64,000 nucleotides of DNA from Physcomitrium patens (Eukaryota > Streptophyta > Bryopsida > Funariales > Funariaceae): assembly GCF_000002425.4 (NCBI RefSeq), contig NC_037256.1, positions 5,513,087-5,577,086 of the forward strand. The letters are read 5' to 3'. Every line of letters begins with the position of its first letter. The stretch's first letter is position 1. The notes beneath the pieces are model-generated. The model saw only the letters and a list, made by a program, of their open reading frames with translations. It made no database searches and was not told where the DNA came from. This document shows, in pieces, positions 1 to 11,792 of the stretch. Made by a program: the position numbers and the translations under genes.

Positions 1-775
1 GTTAATCGAGGATGCAGTTGGGGAGGGTCACGCCCAGTTCATCGGCGTTGGGAAGACGAAACAACAGTATCCACTTGTCTGAGGTCCGTTTCAAGTCCCG
101 TTCCTGCTTAACATCCCTTCGTCAGGACTTCAAGTGAAGGGTGAGCTGTATGCGGTAAGAAATTCTAGAATCGTTGCATCTCATATTTGTAATGCCAAAA
201 TTTGAGACACTTTATTTCTAATTTCGTACAAATGCGGTTGGTTCTGCCGTCCATGTCTCATAGAACTTGTCGGTAACTTTTCAGGTTGATCAAACTGCTC
301 TGGAGTTGCTGGATGAGCTAGAAGGTGTGTCGAAGGGGCATTATGAGCGCTGACCTCTTGTCTTGACGAACTTACAATCTCTAGACCATGATTGCTAACC
401 GAATTCTAAAATTTTGGCAGAAGCATACTTTGCCCACTTATCACTGCAACGCGGTCTCTCTAGTGTGCCTCATATCGAGGCATACTCAAAGAGAGAAATG
501 GCTACCTAGGTCTATAGAAAGGACCGGCCTAAGGATTGCACGTTCTTGGAGCACTTCAATAATTGGATTGACTCCCATGGGCCTCTGTTTTACATTCGCG
601 TGTGAGCATAGTGTATCCATAGCTTTTATTAGAATCAAGACTCAATTTTGAACGTAGTTGATCTGATTCTATTTTGGTCAGTTCAGAGCAAATCCAACAG
701 TGCATATCTCGAAGACAGTTGTTCCCTCTCTCTCTCTCTCTCTCTCTCTATGTATATATATATATATATATATAT

Positions 776-812
<37 letters not shown>

Positions 813-1720
813 GTTCTTACATTGCCAAACTTACAGTCCAAAGTGTTGAAGCAACAGATCCACTGTGCAACCTCCGCTGCTGTAGCTTCCGAAGGTAACA
901 ACATTGCGAAACTAGGACGAGGCGTGTTGGTTCTGAGCCGGTCTGGTGAATCCTTTTCAAACTGGAGCTACTCATCTAACGTTGGTCAATTTTGAAGGTC
1001 AAGCGAGATAAGCCTCAATAGAATGAGTAGGACTGTTGAAATAGCAAACCATAGAAAAGCATCCATCGGCATAAATTTTGACCAGAGTGAAGGAAATTGA
1101 GAGGTTGCAGTGGTGTTGTAAGTCTCAAGTGTTGGCGACATTTGTTACTCGGAAGTTCAGAGAATGTACACCTTTTTGTATTATGCAGCATAATACAAAC
1201 CAATGACAAATAATAAGAGCCTGAAATCTTTCAAGAAATCATTTGTCACTGTGATATGCAATTAATTCAATGCGTTGGTCCATTTTAATGTTTCTTCACT
1301 GTTGTGACTGGCAGTATAGACCTTGCACCAAAATGTTAAATTCGAATTCGATGTAGGATGGTCACTTACCTACAACGGAGGATTGTGTGGGAGCTCTGTA
1401 GGTACTATCCTAGACCAATTAAGCCAAAAAACCACCCATTGTCCTGAATCTCTCGATGATCTCTTGATTTTAAGACCGCAACCGTATCGGACCAGCCCTC
1501 CTTCCCGAGGTGCTGGTACCTGGAAAATCTGCACACAGCTATCTCAAGCCACTAACTGTAAACATCTTCTTTTGCATTAGGGTGGATAATCTCCAGTATG
1601 GCAATGTAGTCTATGTGTCGTATGTTTGGTTTCTCAGACAAGTGAAGATTCCTGTTTCTTGAATTACTAGAAAACTCATGTGAGTTGAAATTATATCACC
1701 TTTATCGTTATCTCCCAACC
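1..1720. other. Unassigned left edge, no gene recognised
   Basis: I recognise no complete gene here. The first 200 bases read open in frame 2 on the plus strand except for one stop at about 89, giving a peptide with the segments GHAQFIGVGKTKQQYP and FLLNIPSSGLQVKGEL. This could be the last exon of a gene entering from the left, with a frameshift or misread intron, or chance. The rest has short unconserved ORFs and the microsatellite described separately. Confidence 0.3.
727..808. repeat. Compound (TC)n-(TA)n microsatellite
   Basis: A TC run (about 727-748) passes through TATG into a long TA run with one TAGATA interruption, ending near 808. It is a simple sequence repeat; any ORF across it is an artefact of low complexity. 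Confidence 0.95.
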
Positions 1721-1765
1721 ACATCCAGCATATTGATGTGTGCATTCTGTGTGCGGTAAAATCTA

Positions 1766-2010
1766 AGAATTGGAGACGGCTTCACCATGGATATTGGTCT
1801 TCTAATATTTCCTCCTCCTCCTTGTAGAATTGGAGACGGCTTCACCATGGATATTGGTCTTCTAATATTTCCTCCTCCTCCTTGTAGAATTGGAGACGGC
1901 TTCACCATGGATATTGGTCTTCTAATATTTCCTCCTCCTCCTTGTAGAATTGGAGACGGCTTTACCATGGATATTGGTCTTCTAATATTTCATACTCCTC
2001 CTCCTACAGA
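1766..2010. repeat. 60-bp tandem repeat, about 4 copies
   Basis: A unit starting AGAATTGGAGACGGCTTCAC and ending in CCTCCTCCTCCTTGT repeats at exactly 60-bp spacing (starts 1766, 1826, 1886, 1946). The first three units are identical as read. The fourth has one substitution (TTCACC to TTTACC) and decays after ATTTC. As 60 is a multiple of three, both strands read as 20-residue peptide repeats (MDIGLLIFPPPP... on plus, GGGGNIRRPIS... on minus). I regard these as a by-product, not a gene. Near identity implies recent expansion or gene conversion. The array adjoins the truncated end of the copia relic. Confidence 0.95.
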
Positions 2011-3161
2011 TGATATGGAGCATGACCATCACAACCACATCCAACTATTGGTATAGACAATGGATAAGCATCAATCCATAATAATGAAACATATGATTGT
2101 TTATGTGATGCATCAACAAGGACCAAAAAATAACAATATGGTCTAGATATTAGATTAATAGGACCACAAATATCACCATGCAACCTTTCAAGCATTAGTG
2201 GTAATTCTTATGGAAGTTTTCAAATTGAAGGTGGAGCAATCATCTTACTTTGCAACCATGTATGCCATAATTCCATAGAATTTGCATTTGTAGGTCTTAA
2301 ATTATGCCTAGTTATACATGGAGTTATCTTCTAAAATAATATAGATTTTAGATGTTCCAATCATCTACGCCAAAGAAAAACATAACTTTCTATCATAGAT
2401 GATGCAAAATTAAATATATTAGAAGGCCGAATTGCAATCCGACATGAAAAATTTGTTATAGCAAATTCTTTCTTTGTAATTTTATGATTTTATTTAAGAA
2501 CCAAAACCTTCCGCCTATTTAGAATTTTAATTGAGAGGTGATAACCATTGGCATACACATCTTGGTAGTTCATCAAACTCTGAGATACTGAAGTTGCAAA
2601 CATTAGATGTTTAAATTTTATGATAGAGCCTGCAAGTAATTTTACCATCAATATTCCTTCTTGGAAATGAAATGCATTCATTCTAGCCATAGTCATCAAA
2701 TTTTTAGTTTGTCAAGTTGAAGATTTTTTAATAAAAAATTGTTTATCCCGTAGAATAATATATATTATTGTAGAATCAATGAATGCATTATTTAATTCAT
2801 TATTAGAGGTTTTATCATTCATATAAGCCTCTAAATCATCAAGACCAATTAAATCTATAGACGCATCAATGGTATGAATTTCACAAGCCTCAACTTGTAA
2901 TTTCTTATTTTTTTGGAATATTTTAACAAAGTATTTAGAAGTATGGCATGCATGTAGCAAATATCCAATCATTTCATATTTATAGCAAGAATGCATCTCT
3001 GATTTTTTTTCTACTATAATTAATTGTAGAATATTTATTCTTTCTATATAGGTGAAAATAGTGACTAACTTAGTGCTTATGAGCATTTTTTTCAAGTTTG
3101 TATAATGATTTCTTAGACTTTGGGATATTAAGTCCATGAGATTTTGACATTGTGGTTCCAA
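2004..3161 (-). mobile_element. Truncated, decayed Ty1/copia retrotransposon fragment
   Basis: Reading on the minus strand, copia-type domains occur in the expected order but in broken frames. There is a gag zinc knuckle near 2940-2996 (CYKYEMIGYLLHAC, where the second Cys of CX2CX4HX4C has become Tyr), then a protease-like segment near 2740-2790 (FIDSTIIYIILRDKQFF, against the family pattern DSGTT.H.IL), then the start of an integrase near 2110-2195 (LERLHGDICGPI...YFLVLVDAS). The integrase core and reverse transcriptase are missing: the element stops where the 60-bp array begins. No LTRs were seen. It is a non-functional fossil; its 5' limit could extend beyond 3161 into AT-rich DNA. Confidence 0.75.
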
Positions 3162-5654
3162 TAGGACAAGCTTTTGTATTATACAAGAGTAGCTTATTTT
3201 ATTTCACCACAAGAAGTAGATAGGACATGCAATCAGGATGACTTTGAAATTTCATATTTCTATGTTATTGTGCAAGAACACAAAATGTAGAGAGAGTTTT
3301 CTCAATTATTTCTTCTTAAGAGATGTTTTATCTATATAACTATAGTTGTGAGATAATACAATATATTTCATTATTGAAAGTATTTAAATTTAGAAATCTA
3401 AGACATGTAAATGTGTCCAATCATGATCTGCACGTAGAAGAAAAATGGTCTTTTGATGATCAAACCTAGATTTAAGATTCTCCTAGAGCTTGGTTGGATC
3501 TTCTAATTCTAAATATTCATGTTGTAATACAAATATAAGATGTTGACAAAGGAGAAGAAGTACTTTCTAATAGATAGCAATAGAAATTGAACTACTTACA
3601 ATAAAAAATTCTTCAAACATAATTGCATCTGATTATTGTTTTGTAAATAAATTTGTTTTTGCTATTTTTACCTATAATAAATAAGTATTTATATCAGTAA
3701 TTAATGGTAGAAATAGAAGAGCTTGAAAATATTGGGATGCATTAGTGATAGTTGGAAACATAGTAGAGGCAATTGAGGATGTTAGAGCACTCATTATAAA
3801 TAAATCCATAAATAAAAATTCAAATTCAAGTAAAAAAGATTGAGTAAAATATTCCTTAAAATATAAAGCCAAATACAATGATAAAGTTGAAACTTAAAAT
3901 CAAAAAATTTATTTTTTTTTCACAAAAATAAGGATTTGTGATGGACTATAGTAGGACATAACAGTCGGTGGTAGTTGGCAACAAGCAACGGCAGGGTGCA
4001 TTGTTGTAATACGTGTAGTCTTGCTTAAGAATGCTCTAGGCACCTGGCTATGGAAGGTAGAATGGAAATTGCTACAAAAAAATCCTAATTCTAATAGAAT
4101 ACTATCAATGCTAAACAAGCTTTAATCAAATTCAAAGAAACCTCAAAGAAATTACAAAGAAACAATAAAAAATCTTAAAGAAATATTAAAATGATTACAA
4201 ATATATCTCAAATACATCACAATTCAATCTTATTTTAATCCAAGTTGAAATCCTATTGGACTTCATTGAAACTTTAGGCCAAAAACTAATTATATCTTAA
4301 ATCCTAAACAAACTCAAATAAAATCCTAAATTCTAAATCAAATCCTAACCAAATCCTAAATTCTAAATCAACTCTTAAATAAATCCTAATCTTAAATCAA
4401 ACCCTAAATAAATCTTAAATCTTAAACCAAATCCTAATCAAATCCTAATCCTAAATCAAACCTTAACCAAATCCTAACCCTAAATGATTGCAAGAAATCT
4501 TAAAAACCCTCACTAGATCTAAAATTCTACTTTTTAAGACCTTCACCCACTTAAACCTCAATAATCCTCAATTCAACCATTAGATTAAGGTAAGATTCAC
4601 AATACATATTAAGCACAAGTATGAACATTAACCTACAAAACTTTATTTGTAGATTTATTTTAAAACTCTTGAAATTGCCCAAAATGTCAATCCTATTTTA
4701 TTTCACAAAACCCAAGTCATCCGAAAACAAACTTGACTTTGTAAAGCTCTTACAAAGTCATTACAAATCTAAATTATTCAAAACCAATGCTCATAAAAAT
4801 CTTATCTAGTCTGCTATCAAATCCCACTCTTTGATTTGCAAAAGAATCCTAGAATCGTCGTTGAGACTTGGTTTTGTGCCTTAGGGTCTGATTTCGACCC
4901 TAGTTCATAACCGGCCCTCTTCCAGTATCAATATCTAATTTTTCTAAGTAAATTTTGCTAGAATTTACTCTTAACTTCCTTCTAAAGATGTTTGTATCAT
5001 TTATTTTTTCAATCTACTTTTTTTTGCCTTATTTATGGTCCTACAAAGTAAGTAGAAGTCACCTTTCTAAAAAGGCAGTATTAGTACCTTTTAGTTTTAT
5101 TATCCTTTTGACCATTAACTATATTTCTAAGATAATTTGCTCTAATACTTTGAACTAAGATCTCCTACACTATAATACTTTCCATACTCTTTTACCTATT
5201 AGTCATGTTATATCACGACAACGTCAATCAGCGATAGTTGGTAACAGTCGACAATACAATAGTAACAACAACAACAACAATATAAGATGATAACAACAAC
5301 AACAACAACAACAACAACAATATAGGGCAAGAACAAAAATAATAGCAACATTGGATAGCAATAGTACTAGAAACATAAGAAGAAAAAATGAAGGATAAAG
5401 TGCACATAATTTTTTAAGAACAAAGACTAGATCATAAGAGCAATCGTGCTAATAATGTGTTGAGAATGTTTTAGAGAAAGAGAGACAAGAGTAGTTGGAG
5501 GTAATATGTAGACATATATAAACACACACACAAACAAGAAGTGAGTTTATTGATAGGATTATATATCTCATAGAAAGAGAAGGGAGAAAAAAATAGTTTT
5601 TCCTTGTTACATTCAAAATACTATAGCTACAATAAATAGTATGGAAAGCGCCAA
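3162..5654. other. AT-rich intergenic DNA, no gene recognised
   Basis: Low-complexity AT-rich sequence, probably decayed transposon DNA. It includes the CCTAAA-rich tract listed separately and short CAA/ACA runs near 5260-5320. The ORFs here are short and show no family motif. Confidence 0.6.
4270..4500. repeat. Degenerate telomere-like tract (AAATCCTAAA family)
   Basis: About 230 bp of irregular repeats of AAATCCTAAA, AAATTCTAAATC, AAACCCTAAAT and AACCCTAAATG. They resemble the plant telomere unit CCCTAAA with many C-to-T changes and variable spacing. It could be an old interstitial telomeric array or a satellite-like region that arose independently. Confidence 0.6.
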
Positions 5655-6203
5655 TGTCAAGAATATGAATCTTGAAGAAAAAAATCCTCAATATACTCTT
5701 GTGTCACTAAAAGGAAGTAGAATGTCACTCAAAGATGTTATAATATTGAACTAGAATAGCTATTGCGAAAAACAAGAAGACTAAAAGGTCCTGAAACAAG
5801 ACTAAAGATTAAAAAGGTGTTGACAAGAATGAAGAAGGCTTTATTCTTACCTCCATATATACTCTCTAATTAGGAGCTATGTAGTGATATTCTATAAGAC
5901 CTCCAACATGTGTTGACTTTGCTAGCCACATATCTTAACTTGTAAGATAAGTTATTTATGTATGTGCCACATAGTTAGCTTGTTTCACAAGCTATTACAT
6001 GGAGTTAACTTATTCCATAAGCTACCAACATGTAATTAATTTGTTAGTCAAGTTTTTAATATATAAAAATATCTAAAGTCAAAATCTTATCTATAAAGCT
6101 TCTAAAAAGCTTCTCTAGAAGACTTTGTGAAATTAATTTATATTTATTTATTTCTACCTAATCATATAAGTAACTATTGGAAGAAATGTATATGTATGTG
6201 ACA
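5655..6203 (-). repeat. 3' LTR of the gypsy element
   Basis: Begins TGTCAAGAATATGAA and ends TATGTGACA on the plus strand, so it keeps TG...CA ends. It aligns over its length with 11023-11548. It has about 20 extra bases near 6100-6125 (an AAAAAGCTTCTCTAGAAG segment) absent from the other copy. Confidence 0.88.
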
Positions 6204-6218
6204 TTATCCCTCCTTCTA
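6204..6218 (-). other. Polypurine tract of the gypsy element
   Basis: The plus strand reads TTATCCCTCCTTCT directly inside the left LTR, so the element strand reads AGAAGGAGGGATAA. This is the expected place and composition for the plus-strand priming tract. Confidence 0.8.
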
Positions 6219-7100
6219 GGAACAAATTCTATGAGGAGCGGTCATCATCTTTCATAGATCTTGCAATTCTTCATCTTGATTTTGATAGATGTCATCAATG
6301 AAAGGTCTCAACCTTCTTTGGTGCATTTATAAGATTCTTTGCTGCCTTCTATGTATATTTATTAATATCATATCTGCATCAATGAATAAGATATTTTAAT
6401 CTATTTTGGCACTGCCTTAAACTCAGATTTCTTCCACTTCAAACTCTTCATCATTATCCACTTTTATAAGAAGAGAAGGTATTTGTCTTCTTTCTAAAAT
6501 ATTCACTATCTTATATGGCTCAAAAAAATATATATGAAACACATGGTAGATCTTCATAGACTCTGATAGATATAATCAATATGCAACAAGATTGATTTGT
6601 TCACAAATAGAAAAAACTCTCAACCTATAATAGTCCAACTTATCACAAAGACGAGTAGTCTTCATATTACAATGAAGTATTCATACCTTGTCATCCGCAT
6701 TGAATTATAGTTGCTCCTTGTCATAGGCATCCATGTTGGTCTCTTATTATTCTTAAGCTTCCTTTAATTAAGTCTTTATTGTTACATGTAGCTCTGATAA
6801 GTAATTTGCTAAATCTTTTGCCAAAAGATTATTAACATTTGAAAAGTAAAAAGTATCAAGTCATAGATGATAACCATAATTGGCAAAGAAAGATATTTAT
6901 TGAATAGAAGAAAGTACCAAATTATTGTATGCAAACTCAACCAATGACAAAAGAGTTGTTCAATCATCTTGATGATAGTTGATGGTGTACGTCAAATATT
7001 CCTCTAGAACTTGATTCATCCATTTTGTTTGCCTATCACTTTGAGGATGAAAAGCTTAAAAAGGATTTATATCCACTTTTGCAAACTTGAATAGGATTTT

Positions 7101-7460
7101 CTAAAATTTTGATACAAATTGAATCTCTCTATTTGATATAATATCCTCTAGTAATCTATGATAGCAATAGATATTGTTAATAAAAAGCTTAGCTATTTTT
7201 TTACTTGAAATAGATTTTATACATGGTACAAAATATACCATTTTGGTGAAGCAATCTATGATTACAAATATAGAGTCATATAAACTTAAACTTAGAAGAT
7301 CTGTAATAAAATTCATAGAAATGGAAGACCATAGTTGTTCAAGTATAGGTAATACTTGAAGAAGTCCATAGGGTTGATGACCAAGATTTTTTGAACTTGA
7401 ACAAATGTCACATGATTGGACAAAGTTTTTTTTACCACCTTTTATATTTGCAGCCACCAA
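7101..7460 (-). pseudogene. Gypsy integrase remnant
   Basis: A 119-residue open segment with the end of the zinc-binding region (SCDICSSSKN, matching the C-X2-C of the HHCC motif) followed by the start of the catalytic core (LWSSISMNFITDLL, then DSIFVIIDCFTKMVYFVPC). The later DxxSDRD-like motif reads ISNREIQFVSKF, with Asp changed to Asn. It is not functional and is part of the 5655-11548 element. Confidence 0.85.
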
Positions 7461-7976
7461 AAATCTCTAGATATAAGCTCTAAAGTCTTGTTGTATCCAA
7501 AATGTCCTACTACTAGAATGTCGTGACGTGCTTCTCCTTCTGGAACATATAGGCATCCTTTGATATAGAGTAAGTTGTTTTTAAATCCAAACTTTGAAAT
7601 AACCTAACTTAGAAGAAAGATTCTTAATATCATAAATAAGAGGATCAAATGACATACTTAATTAAATTTGTTTAACAAAGGTCGAATCAACAATTAATAC
7701 TGATTTCATTATTCAAAAATAAAAATGCTTTGACTTCAAGATGATTATTCTTTGTTGGTCTCCTTCTTTTGGTACAAGATAAGAGCATCTAGAAAGAACA
7801 TTTGATAAACCTTATTATTTTCCAAGTCCATATGTCATCGTAAAATTAAATCTTGATAATAACATATTCCAATGGCCTTGGCAATAATTCAAAACATGAG
7901 CTGACATGAAATACTCAAGGTTCTTTTGATTTGTATAAACTATGACTGGACTCGAAGTGCCTTCTACATGATGATG

Positions 7977-8336
7977 TTATTCTTGAAAAGAATCTGTAAT
8001 TGCAAGAAGTTCTTTGTTGTTGATTTCATAGTTAATCTCGATTGCTAAAAATTTTCTAGAATAGAAAGCTACTAGAGAGAATTTGTCATTTATTCCCATT
8101 TGTGACAATACTACATCCAAGGCAAAGTCTAATGCATATGTTTCCATAAAAAATGCCTTAGAAAAGTTACCGCAATACAAAGTTAGTGCAAAAGTAAATT
8201 CTTTCTTTAAACCAACAAATGATGCTTTGACTTCTTTATTCCACTCAATTTTGTCTTTACAAGTCAAACATGTAAGTGGAGTTGTAAGTTGAAAAAATTT
8301 CTTCATAAAGATTTGGTAATAATTGGCAAAGCCCAA
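7977..8336 (-). pseudogene. Gypsy RT connection / RNase H remnant
   Basis: Starts GFANYYQIFMKKF and continues PLTCLTCKDKIEW, typical of the end of gypsy reverse transcriptase, then runs into RNase H: FFMETYALDFALDVVLSQ and FYSRKFLAIEINYEINNKELLAI. In active elements the first RNase H motif is ETDASDFA; here the catalytic Asp is Tyr. Confidence 0.88.
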
Positions 8337-8339
8337 AAA

Positions 8340-9152
8340 ACATTGTACATCTCTTATTATTCTTGGAATCTTCTAATCTATGATAGTTTGGATCTTTTTT
8401 GGATCTATCATAAGGCCTTCATTAGAAATAATGTATTTTAAAAAGTCAACTTGAATATTATGGAATACACACTTTTTCATCTTTACATATAATCTTGCAT
8501 CTTTTAGTTGTATAACACATGACGAATATGAACTTCATATTTTTTTGTGTTTTTAGAATAGATTAAAATATTATGCAAATAACAAAGGACAAAATCATCT
8601 AAAAACTCATGAAAGACATCATTCATTAGATGTTGAAAATCAACTAGTGCATTTGTGAGTTCAAAAGGCATGACATTATATCTTAAATATCTATACCTAA
8701 TTTAGAAAGCAATCTTCTATTCATCTCCATCTTTGATGTAGACCAAGTTATATGCTCCTTATAGATCTATTTTTATGTAGATCTTTGCTTGATTTAGTTG
8801 ATCAAAAATTCCTGAAATCAAATATAAAAGATACATATTCTTGATGGTGATCTTGTTAAGTCTTCGATAGTCCACACACATCCACAAGGATCCGTCTTTT
8901 TCCTTCACAAATAAAATAAAAGCCCAGTTGAAGATTTAGAATGGTATATAAAGTTCTTAGCCAAGTTCTCATCAATGTATTCTTTAAGTACAACCAACTC
9001 ATTTTAAGATAGGCTATAGATTGGTCCAAATGATGGTTGAATTTTTTCTTGAAGATCCATGGAACAATCATAAGGATGATGCTTTGGAAGAATATTTGCA
9101 TTCTTCTTTTCAAAAACATCCTAGAAATCTTGGTACTAGCTAGGAATACCAC
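8340..9152 (-). pseudogene. Gypsy reverse transcriptase remnant
   Basis: The segment near 8850-9152 matches the RT amino end across frames (ILPKHHPYD-like, then FGPIYSLSQNELVVLKEYI, then [25 protein letters not shown]). The catalytic box near 8550-8600 reads DDFVLCYLHNILIYSK on the minus strand where active elements have YLDDILIYS, so the catalytic Asp pair is His-Asn. Several stops and frameshifts interrupt it. Confidence 0.85.
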
Positions 9153-9546
9153 TTAATATCTTCTCACTATTAGCAATGGACATGGCATATATAGCAAAAG
9201 ATGGCCCTTCATTTGCAACATGCATGAAAGCTCTTACACTTATCAATAATAGTTTAATAATAGTTTGGATGTACTAGACTTATGGATTTATATTTGTCTA
9301 GCAAGACCTTGGACTAAACTATGAAAAAAATCAAGATTGCAAGAAACCTAGTCTATTTGAGGATTATATCTTTCTAACCATGATAATTCTAAAATAATCA
9401 GATTAGAAGGAGATTTAATTATATTAAATATTAATAAACTATTGTGATCATTAGTTGCTATTTCTATAAGAATAATTTCATGTATAATATTTTGAAAAGA
9501 CAATGAACGTTCATCTATTACTTCTACATGCACAAGTTTGATTTTC

Positions 9547-9786
9547 TTAACTAAGAATATATCTTATTTTTTTAACATAGTCTTCATTTATAAAATAGGT
9601 TGATGCTCGTGAATCCAATAAGGCTAAGACTTTATGATTTTTTGGTCCTAAATAGACTTCTATTATAAAACAAAGTGAGGGATATGAAGAGAAAATAAGA
9701 CCTTTACTAGATATTACATATGATTTTGTACGGTTCTTATTATAGCTAGAACAACTCATTTTTTGATATATTGTCTCCTTTAGCAA
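9547..9786 (-). pseudogene. Gypsy aspartic protease remnant
   Basis: Contains VLALLDSRASTYFINEDYVKK, corresponding to the retropepsin motif ALLDSGAS.FI, with the active-site Gly changed to Arg. It lies between gag and RT, as expected. Confidence 0.8.
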
Positions 9787-9789
9787 TTG

Positions 9790-10810
9790 TGCTTCTTATT
9801 TTGTAATTGAGTTGGTTCTTTGGACAATGTTGAGCAGTATACTTAGCTTCTCCACAATATAAGCACAAGCCTGCTTGATGTTGTCAATTCTTTTCTTACT
9901 TTGTAAGGGATTTAAAACATATCATATCAATTTGCATTCGTTTTGGCCTTGATGAATAAGTTTCTAAAAACTTAGGAGTTTCTGAGATTATTTGATTTAT
10001 TCCATTCTAGCCAAATCTTTGTTCTTGACGTCTTTCAAATAATTGATTCTCACATGCAATGGCTTGAGCAATAAATTGTTTTAAAGATTTTATCTTTGAC
10101 ATTGTCAATAACAAATCTTTAACATTATCCTTCAATCCATATTGAAATTGATTGATAAAGGCTTTATCATTCCAATCTATGTCATAAGCAAAGTTTTAGA
10201 ATTTAGCAGCATACATGGTAGTTGATTGTGATCCTTGCTATAAAGATAAGAGCTTGGTCTCTGCTACTCTTTTTCAATCACTTTCTTCAAATGTAGCTAT
10301 AAAGACTTCTAGAAATGAATTCAAATCATGAAGAAGTTGCAAATATTTTTTTTGTAAAGGTACAAACCAAGAGAGAGCACTTCTTAATAGAAGCGCACTA
10401 ACAAATATGACTTGAATAAATCCATCAAGGCATTAGAAAAGATGCAATCTTAGATTGAACTTGACTTGTAACAAAAATCCTCAAAATTTTGATCTTATTC
10501 CATCAAACTTCTCATGCATACTAATCTTTATCTCCATTATACTTATAGAAGCAAAACTTCCTAAATTTGGTTGTAAAGTTGATCTATTTGCTTCCTTCAA
10601 TTGCACAACTTCTTATTATAGATTATGAACTTCTTCCATAGACGTGGGCATAGTACCTCCATGATTCATGTTAGAAATACCTAAGTTTTCCACTCTTAGA
10701 GTATTGACAAGCTCATGAAGATCTACAAAAGTTGCAAATCTATTCTCACTTCCATTGAAAATAGCATCTATAATCTTTTCTTCCATAGATAACTCAAAAA
10801 AATTCAAAAA
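9790..10810 (-). pseudogene. Gypsy gag remnant
   Basis: The region between protease and primer-binding site holds degraded gag sequence. One open stretch (10616-10807) reads MNFFELSMEEKIIDAIFNG... with no clear motif. A Cys-rich zinc-knuckle-like area is visible in broken frame near 9830-9880. Assignment rests mainly on position. Confidence 0.6.
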
Positions 10811-11007
10811 GTTAAATTAGAAAAGGTAATCCACAACCTCTAATAAAAATTTCTACGAATAGCAATAAACCACTTTCTTTAAGAAAAAGATTGGTGTTAG
10901 AAAATAAGATTTTTTGTTTAAAAGTGGGTAATCCGCATCCTTCAAAAGACAACAATTAAAGTGAGGTAATCCACTCACTTCCAAAATAAGATAAAAATAA
11001 TAGGTTA

Positions 11008-11022
11008 GCACTCTTATCAAAT
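11008..11022 (-). other. Primer-binding site of the gypsy element
   Basis: The plus strand reads GCACTCTTATCAAAT just left of the 5' LTR, close to GCTCTGATACCA, the complement of the initiator-tRNA-Met-type site TGGTATCAGAGC. The match is decayed. Confidence 0.6.
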
Positions 11023-11548
11023 TATCAAGGACATGAACCTCAAAGAAAGAAAATCCTCAATACACTCTTGTGTCACTGAAAGGAACTAGAAAATTACTCA
11101 AAAATATTATAATATTGAATTAAAATGGCTATTGCCAAAAATAAGAAGACTAAAAGGTCTTGAAACAAGATTAAGGATTAGAAAGATGTTAACAAGAGTG
11201 AAGAAGGCTTTATTCTTGCCTCCATATATATTCTCTAACTAAGAGCTATGTGATGATATTCTATGGGACCACCAACATATGTTGACTTTGCTATCCACAT
11301 GTTTTAACTTGCAACGCAAGTTATTTATATATGTGCCACATAGTTAGCTTGTTCTACAAGCTATTATACAAAGTTAACTTATTCTACAAGCTACCAACAT
11401 GTGGTTAATTTTTTGGCCAAATTTCTAACCTACAAACACATCTAAAGTCAAAATCGCGTCTAAAATGCTTTATGAAATTAATTTATATTTATTTATTTCT
11501 ATCTAATCATATAAGTAACTATTGGAATAAATATATATGTCTATAATA
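11023..11548 (-). repeat. 5' LTR of the gypsy element
   Basis: Aligns with 5655-6203 throughout. The outer ends have decayed (TA at the left, ...ATA at the right, where the other copy has TG...CA). Many C/T and G/A differences between the copies mark an old insertion. Confidence 0.88.
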
Positions 11549-11747
11549 GCCGGCTACATTTAATGCTCTCAATACATCTCATCCTTATTTCCAACCATTC
11601 TTTATTCCCAACCATTGTTAAGGACAAGGATGGGGGCTCAAGATGTCAAGAATGGGGGCAACAATTGAAAATAGGGATGGGATTGAAAGGATATAATGAT
11701 AGTTTAAACATGTAGGTTGATTTAATAAAAAAATTGGATTTCTTTAT

Positions 11748-11792
<45 letters not shown>

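Larger units (their letters stand above)
5655..11548 (-). mobile_element. Ty3/gypsy LTR retrotransposon, inactive
   Basis: A near-complete element of about 5.9 kb on the minus strand. It has two related LTRs, a primer-binding site inside the right (5') LTR and a polypurine tract inside the left (3') LTR. Reading on the minus strand the internal order is gag, protease, reverse transcriptase, RNase H, integrase, the Ty3/gypsy order. Every domain is frame-broken and the catalytic motifs are substituted (YLDD to YLHN in RT, DSG to DSR in protease, the Asp of the RNase H motif to Tyr). Flanking 5-mers GCCAA (5650-5654) and GCCGG (11549-11553) may be a decayed target-site duplication. Strong AT bias is consistent with methylated-cytosine decay. 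Confidence 0.9.

Noticed and set aside
1..205. Possible last exon with GHAQFIGVGKTKQQYP
   Set aside because: Interrupted by a stop with no workable intron, and the family could not be recognised; kept only as an unassigned edge.
1708..2056. Opposed ORFs encoding Pro- and Gly-rich 20-residue repeats
   Set aside because: They exist only because the 60-bp repeat is divisible by three; no start context or flanking coding sequence supports a gene.
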